Assembly (NCBI RefSeq): GCF_016864235.1
Contig: NZ_CP045732.1
Coordinates: 310,001-374,000 of the forward strand
Length of the DNA stretch: 64,000 nt
DNA from: Legionella sp. MW5194
GTDB taxonomy: Bacteria; Pseudomonadota; Gammaproteobacteria; Legionellales; Legionellaceae
Direction of reading: 5' to 3'
In this document: one piece after another, positions 59,452-64,000 of the stretch
Numbering within the stretch: position 1 is the stretch's first letter
How the letters are laid out: each line of letters starts with the position of its first letter
The notes under the pieces: generated by a model
Database searches by the model: none
Told to the model about the DNA's origin: nothing
The model's input: the letters and a program-made list of their open reading frames with translations, nothing else
Translations under genes and position numbers: made by a program

Positions 59452-59796
59452 CTAACCCGGCGGCCAGGTCATTTGCCGACCACCCAGTACATGTAAGTGA
59501 ATATGATAAACTTCCTGTCCGCCACCTGCATTCACATTAAAAACAAGGCGATATCCAACATCGCTTAAATGCTCATGATGTGCCATCTTTTTGGCAGTGA
59601 GAATCATGCGGCCAAGCAATTGCTCATCGTTACTGTCCGTGTCATTAATGGTTGCAATGTGTTTTTTAGGCAGCACCAGCAGGTGAGTGGGAGCCTGAGG
59701 TCTGATATCATGAATAACCATGACTTCCGGATCATCAAAAAGCACCGTTGCCGGAATCTCCCCTTTGATAATCCTGCAAAAGAGACAATCCATCAT
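59452..59796 (-). CDS. hinT: HIT-family nucleotide hydrolase (HinT-like)
   Basis: A 114-residue histidine-triad protein: [13 protein letters not shown] zinc-ribbon-like start, [22 protein letters not shown] strand pattern and the catalytic HIHLHVLGG near residues 98-106. HinT enzymes hydrolyse nucleoside phosphoramidates and aminoacyl-AMP. ATG at 59796 or 59793, behind GAGG. It probably forms an operon with folE. Confidence 0.94.
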   Translation of the reverse strand: MMDCLFCRIIKGEIPATVLFDDPEVMVIHDIRPQAPTHLLVLPKKHIATINDTDSNDEQLLGRMILTAKKMAHHEHLSDVGYRLVFNVNAGGGQEVYHIHLHVLGGRQMTWPPG

Positions 59797-59887
59797 TGAT
59801 CCTCATTTATGAGCTAATCCGACATTATACCTTGAGTTATAGCGATTAAAAATAGTTGACTGTTGATTGTTCTCTGAACATCTTATT

Positions 59888-59915
59888 TTGCCTTTTGATG
59901 AGGTTTTGGCATAAT
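59888..59915 (+). promoter_or_regulatory. ppa promoter
   Basis: TTGCCT (59888-59893) and CATAAT (59910-59915) with a 16-bp spacer and a TGG extended -10. The leader to the ppa ATG at 59948 is about 27 nt and holds an AAGGGA SD. Confidence 0.65.
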
Positions 59916-59947
59916 ACGCCGTCTTCATATCTTAAGGGATAGTTAAA

Positions 59948-60484
59948 ATGGGCTTAATGCAAATTAAAAGTGGTCGTGATGTTCCAAATGAAATCAATGT
60001 CATTATTGAAATTCCCATGCACGGCGAGCCTGTCAAATACGAAGTCGACAAGCATACCGGCGCATTATTCGTTGATCGCTTTATGACGACCGCGATGTTT
60101 TACCCCACTAACTACGGCTACATTCCCAATACTCTGTCTGAAGACGGTGATCCCGTCGATGTCCTGGTGGTGACTCCTGTTCCGCTGATAAGCGGCTCTG
60201 CTATTCCGTGCCGTGTCGTGGGGATGCTCAAAATGACAGACGAGGCAGGGGTGGATGCCAAACTCCTGGCTGTCCCCACCAACAAGCTCACCAAAATGTA
60301 TGAGGCGGTAAAAACCTATGCGGATTTGCCGCGGCAATTATTATTGTCTCTGGAACATTTCTTCCAGCACTATAAAGATCTTGAAGAGGGGAAATGGGTA
60401 AAAATTACCGGTTGGGAAGGACCCGAGGCCGCCAGAGAAGAGATTGTTGCCAGCGTCGAACGTTTTAACAGTAAAGACAATTAA
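59948..60484 (+). CDS. ppa: Inorganic pyrophosphatase
   Basis: A 178-residue family I pyrophosphatase (E. coli 176). It shows [16 protein letters not shown] near 33, [12 protein letters not shown] near 54, the metal-binding signature [10 protein letters not shown] near 66-75 and [10 protein letters not shown] near 149. It hydrolyses pyrophosphate from biosynthesis. Its TAA overlaps the stop of the convergent antiporter gene in TTAA. Confidence 0.98.
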   Translation: MGLMQIKSGRDVPNEINVIIEIPMHGEPVKYEVDKHTGALFVDRFMTTAMFYPTNYGYIPNTLSEDGDPVDVLVVTPVPLISGSAIPCRVVGMLKMTDEAGVDAKLLAVPTNKLTKMYEAVKTYADLPRQLLLSLEHFFQHYKDLEEGKWVKITGWEGPEAAREEIVASVERFNSKDN

Positions 60485-62337
60485 TCCCGCAGCGGATTTT
60501 CAGACGTTGCCATTTTTCCAAAGCGGCCCTTGGGATGTTCAAATTCCTGGTCGCTTTTTAATATGCGCTCCAACTCTCCGTTCACCTGACGTACATAACT
60601 GATCATCTCGGCTTCTTTTTCAAAGAATTCAAAAGACTGTTTTAATGAGGCTTCATCCAGTTGTAAAAAGGCTTTAGCCTTGCGACGCAACGTGTCAGGG
60701 CTATGTCCAAGGAAAGCCATAATCTCCTGGGCCATGGTCAATGATGAATCAAACGTTTCCCGTTTAAAATAATCCACCCCGGCTTTATGCAGTTGGTAGG
60801 CATGACTGCGATTGCGGGCGCGGGCATAGATCTTTAAATGAGGAAAATTCTGTCTGCTCATTTCGACAATGTCGAGACTGACGTCTGGATTACCGACGGC
60901 AATCACCAGTAATTTAGCCTTGGCCGCACCGGCGTTGAGCAGTAAATCGAGTCTCGCGGCATCGCCAAAGTACCCCTTGTACCCGAATTTACGCAACAAT
61001 TTAATCTGCTCAGGGTCCTTTTCCAATATGGTTAATTTAGTGCCATGCCCTGTTAAAAAACGCCCAATGATTTGACCAAAGCGACCATAGCCTACAAGAA
61101 TAATGTCTTGTTGCTCCTGGATGGTATCAAAGGGTTGTTTGGGTAACAGGCTTAGGTAATGAGGCACAATAAAACGTTGATAAGCCAGCATGATAAAAGG
61201 AGTCGTTGCCATGGAAAGGGCAATAACCAGGGTATAAAATGCGGCGGTCTGATCACTGATGACGTTTAAATGGGAAGCGAATTTAAATAGAACAAACGCG
61301 AACTCGCCGCCCTGAGACAAGGCCAGGGCAAAGCCGATGCGTTGAATCTTGGTTAGGCCGAATTGCCATCCTAAAAATAAAAGCACGGAGGCTTTGATCA
61401 CAATCAGAAGACCCACGGCCCCCAGCAGCTCATCCCATCGCGCCTCGAGCAGGTTAAAATTAATGCTCATGCCCACCGAGATAAAAAATAAACCGAGCAA
61501 TAAGCCTTTAAAAGGCTGGATATCAGTCTCCAGCGTGCGTTTGTATTCGGAGTTGGCGAGTACTACACCGGCCACGAAGGCGCCAAGGGCAGGTGACACG
61601 CCGACGGCTTCCATCAACAGGGTAATGCCGACAATGAGGGCAAGCGATGTGGCTGTAAATACTTCCCGCAGGTGGGTTCTTGCCACAATAAAAAAGAGGT
61701 GGCTTGAAAAAAAGTGGCCGGCAATAATCATGGCACCGATGACGCTGGCGACGATAAAGGGATGAGCCCAGGACGGGAACAGGGTAAGCAGCGTGGCTTG
61801 CTCAGGTGCGGCTGTCGTGGTGGTGGCGGCCAGCAGCGGCATGATGATAAGAATAGGGATAACCGCAATGTCCTGAAACAGCAACACAGCAAAAGAGGTC
61901 TCCCCTTCGGCGGTTTTCAGCAGGTTTTTTTCTTCAAGCATTTGAATGACCAGGGCTGTAGAAGAAAGCGTCAATGCCATGCTCACAGCCAGGCTGCTTT
62001 GCCAGCGATAGCCAAACAACAGACCAAGGAGGCAAAGAATGGTGGAGGTGACTACCACCTGTAGGCTTCCCAGTCCCACGATCATCTTACGGAGACGCCA
62101 TAGGGTGGCCGGTTCCAATTCCAGGCCAATCAGAAAAAGCATCATGATCACGCCAAATTCAGCAAAGTGCATGATTTGGCTGGCGTTGCCAATCAGTTTA
62201 AAACCGTAGGGTCCAATCAGGGCGCCAACGATTAAATAGCCCAGTACGGAGCCCAGTTTGAAACGGCTGGCCAGCGGCACAATCAGGGCGGCTGAGGCGA
62301 GAAAAATAAACACATTGCTTAGGAAATGGTTATTCAT
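60481..62337 (-). CDS. CPA2-family cation/proton antiporter with TrkA-N domain (Kef/YbaL-like)
   Basis: A 618-residue inner-membrane protein: about 12 helices (residues 5-385) with the [14 protein letters not shown] and [18 protein letters not shown] motifs of CPA2 exchangers, then an NAD-binding RCK/TrkA-N domain with [14 protein letters not shown] near 415 and [16 protein letters not shown]. Such proteins exchange K+ or Na+ for H+. Start ATG 62337 gives [20 protein letters not shown]; a start at 62388 adds 17 unrelated residues. No KefF/KefG partner is beside it, so glutathione gating cannot be claimed. Confidence 0.9.
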   Translation of the reverse strand: MNNHFLSNVFIFLASAALIVPLASRFKLGSVLGYLIVGALIGPYGFKLIGNASQIMHFAEFGVIMMLFLIGLELEPATLWRLRKMIVGLGSLQVVVTSTILCLLGLLFGYRWQSSLAVSMALTLSSTALVIQMLEEKNLLKTAEGETSFAVLLFQDIAVIPILIIMPLLAATTTTAAPEQATLLTLFPSWAHPFIVASVIGAMIIAGHFFSSHLFFIVARTHLREVFTATSLALIVGITLLMEAVGVSPALGAFVAGVVLANSEYKRTLETDIQPFKGLLLGLFFISVGMSINFNLLEARWDELLGAVGLLIVIKASVLLFLGWQFGLTKIQRIGFALALSQGGEFAFVLFKFASHLNVISDQTAAFYTLVIALSMATTPFIMLAYQRFIVPHYLSLLPKQPFDTIQEQQDIILVGYGRFGQIIGRFLTGHGTKLTILEKDPEQIKLLRKFGYKGYFGDAARLDLLLNAGAAKAKLLVIAVGNPDVSLDIVEMSRQNFPHLKIYARARNRSHAYQLHKAGVDYFKRETFDSSLTMAQEIMAFLGHSPDTLRRKAKAFLQLDEASLKQSFEFFEKEAEMISYVRQVNGELERILKSDQEFEHPKGRFGKMATSENPLRD

Positions 62338-62425
62338 GTTGGTCTTTCTGTCAGTTCGATCACGGAGGCGGGGTGTTACAGGAACCACCCCCCTACCGAA
62401 CTATACCGCTTATTTTCTTGCGCAG

Positions 62426-64000
62426 CTACAAAGCCTGAGGCGGTGGGTTTTCTTCAGCATGACCAGCAAGGTGCAAAACGCCTCTTGAGATGGTACCAAG
62501 CACTTGAATGTCGCTCTGTTTTTCAAGCAAGGGATCGTGGTTGAACAAGGTCATATCGGCAAGTTTGCCCACTTCCAGGCTGCCCTTGTCATCGTCGATG
62601 CCATACAGTTTGGCGGCCTCGATGGTGAGTGCCCGCAAACTGTCTTCCAAACCCAGCCTTTGCTGTTGATTGAATACTTCAGGGCATTGGGCATTGGGTT
62701 TTTCATTCCAACTCTGGATTTGACGGGTGAGATTTTGCCGCATCATGGCGAGAGGAGAGGGGGGCGTTGCCGGCGAATTGGCCTGGATGGGGCTGTTACC
62801 CAGAATAGTGCGAGCCTGTGCCAGCGGGTTTTCATTGAGGGCTCTGGATGCGCCAAGGAACTCATGGCACATGCTTTCTCCCCAATAATAAAGATGCGGC
62901 GAAAACCAGTTGATGCTCAATCCCAGCATGCGAATGCGATACAGTTGATCCTGCCGGGTGAGTTGTGCATTGATAAGGATAGGCCTGAAGCTGAAATCAT
63001 TCTGGGTTTGTTGGACTTTTTGAATCAGGTTTAATGCCACATCAATGGCGGCATCCCCCTGGCATTCGAGCGCAACCTGAACGTTGGCTCTCGCCGCTTT
63101 AACCAGCATTTTTTCAAGACTGCGTAAATTATAGCGCAGTTGGCCTGCCCAGGCGGTAGGCAAGTCATCGGGCACTTTATAATAAGGGGACGACAGGTAG
63201 GCCTGGTAATCGCGGATGTTGCCATCCACGGTGAGGTGTACCGGACCATTGTAGAGTCTCGGATTGTCCAGCTCATTCATGGCAAAACGTTGTTTATCGC
63301 CTACGGTCTCTGCATTTAAAACCACATCCACGGGAAAAGAGGGTTGGCTTGTCAGTGAATAATAGGTATTGAGCCAATCCTGAGAGGCCTGGGTTTCAGT
63401 CACTGTCGTATACCCGGCCGCGGCATAGCGGGTAGCCGCAACGCCAATGGCCTGTTTCAACTCTGCCGATTGAATGACTTTGATCAGGGCTTTTTGCAGC
63501 GCCCCTTGCTTTAACAGGCCGTTTTCAGGCACGGTCACGGGAAGGCTGCTTTTTAGAGCCGGCAATCGGTCCATGGCGGCCTGATTTAACAAGGCCTCAT
63601 GCCCGGATGAATACATGACCAGGATGGGTTTCGTCGTACTGATTTCATCCAGCATCGCCCGGGTCAACGGTACGCCTGGCATGCGGGCTCTGTCATACCC
63701 ATTGACAACAAGCCAGCCGTCATCCGTTGTCATTTTATTACGGATAGCCATTAAAAAGTCACTTAAGGATTTAACCGGTTGCCATCCCGGTTGTTGAAAC
63801 ACATTGGTGGTGGATAAATCCAGGGCGTGGGTGGCGAGCCAGCCGTAAAGAACAAATTGTGAATAAGTATCGATGAACCCAGGGGTAACTGTCGCTCCTT
63901 TCAGGTCAATGACGCGGGTATTTTCATCGCGGCAATGGACAGACAGCTCTTTTTCCTTCCCCAGCGCCACGATGCGGTGGTTTCTAATGGCCACGGCTTC
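62426..64000 (-). CDS. Amidohydrolase-fold protein (YtcJ-like) lacking metal ligands; 5' end outside window
   Basis: The frame is open to the window edge (preceding codons encode EA, giving EAVAIRNHRIVALG as in YtcJ N-termini). The YtcJ layout is clear, but catalytic positions are changed. PGFID is followed by TYSQ where HxH is expected. The HAxGDxAxD region reads ECQGDAAID. The HxIEHAQ region reads RPILINAQ. The GSDxP region reads GNSP. All expected metal or catalytic residues are therefore missing although scaffold and length are kept. The C-terminal GSLEVGKLADMTLFNHDPL cap strand is normal. It is probably a non-enzymatic or repurposed family member; the frame is intact. Confidence 0.75.
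   Translation of the reverse strand, partial: EAVAIRNHRIVALGKEKELSVHCRDENTRVIDLKGATVTPGFIDTYSQFVLYGWLATHALDLSTTNVFQQPGWQPVKSLSDFLMAIRNKMTTDDGWLVVNGYDRARMPGVPLTRAMLDEISTTKPILVMYSSGHEALLNQAAMDRLPALKSSLPVTVPENGLLKQGALQKALIKVIQSAELKQAIGVAATRYAAAGYTTVTETQASQDWLNTYYSLTSQPSFPVDVVLNAETVGDKQRFAMNELDNPRLYNGPVHLTVDGNIRDYQAYLSSPYYKVPDDLPTAWAGQLRYNLRSLEKMLVKAARANVQVALECQGDAAIDVALNLIQKVQQTQNDFSFRPILINAQLTRQDQLYRIRMLGLSINWFSPHLYYWGESMCHEFLGASRALNENPLAQARTILGNSPIQANSPATPPSPLAMMRQNLTRQIQSWNEKPNAQCPEVFNQQQRLGLEDSLRALTIEAAKLYGIDDDKGSLEVGKLADMTLFNHDPLLEKQSDIQVLGTISRGVLHLAGHAEENPPPQAL

Overview
The window is a chromosomal segment of a gammaproteobacterium that I place in Legionella or a close relative. The genus call rests on three things. 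A multi-pass, His-rich membrane protein that looks like the Dot/Icm effector MavN (IroT) lies next to a secreted LapA-type M28 aminopeptidase. A Fur-controlled lbtABC-type legiobactin locus is present. Several long coiled-coil/membrane proteins of unknown function look like Dot/Icm substrates, and one has a PmrA-box-like tandem repeat in its promoter. Base composition looks higher in G+C than L. pneumophila, so a non-pneumophila species is likely. The species cannot be named from the window.

Layout. 1-3.7 kb: the 3' end of rep, then mavN and lapA diverging from an intergenic Fur box. 3.8-8.6 kb: the stress module prkA-yeaH-spoVR on the minus strand. 8.8-13.3 kb: pepN and aroE, with a patatin-like phospholipase on the opposite strand. 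13.5-19.4 kb: accessory stretch with two hairpin/coiled-coil membrane proteins flanking a POT peptide transporter, plus an unrecognised 248-residue protein. 19.5-25 kb: hda, pgsA and the lbtABC operon. 25.2-34.2 kb: yhbY, rlmE, ftsH, folP, glmM, a 799-residue coiled-coil protein on the opposite strand, tpiA, secG and tRNA-Leu(GAG). 34.2-48.8 kb: the complete respiratory complex I operon nuoA-N. 48.8-57.7 kb: initiator tRNA, rimP, nusA, infB, rbfA, truB, rpsO, pnp. 57.8-64 kb: a membrane-anchored protein with a degenerate Ras-like G domain, folE, a HIT protein, ppa, a CPA2/Kef-type antiporter and a partial amidohydrolase-fold protein that has lost its metal ligands.

How it fits together. Much of the right half is the conserved gammaproteobacterial expression superlocus (yhbY-rlmE-ftsH-folP-glmM-secG-tRNA-Leu ... 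tRNA-fMet-rimP-nusA-infB-rbfA-truB-rpsO-pnp), with the nuo operon between its two tRNA genes. The left half holds accessory, host- and iron-related genes: a vacuolar metal transporter, siderophore genes, peptidases, a peptide transporter and probable effectors. This suits an intracellular amino-acid-using pathogen. Four of seven convergent gene pairs share a 4-nt self-complementary stop-codon overlap. No insertion sequence, CRISPR array, prophage, or gene-free stretch longer than 300 bases was found. All calls come from reading the sequence; no database search or fold prediction was run.
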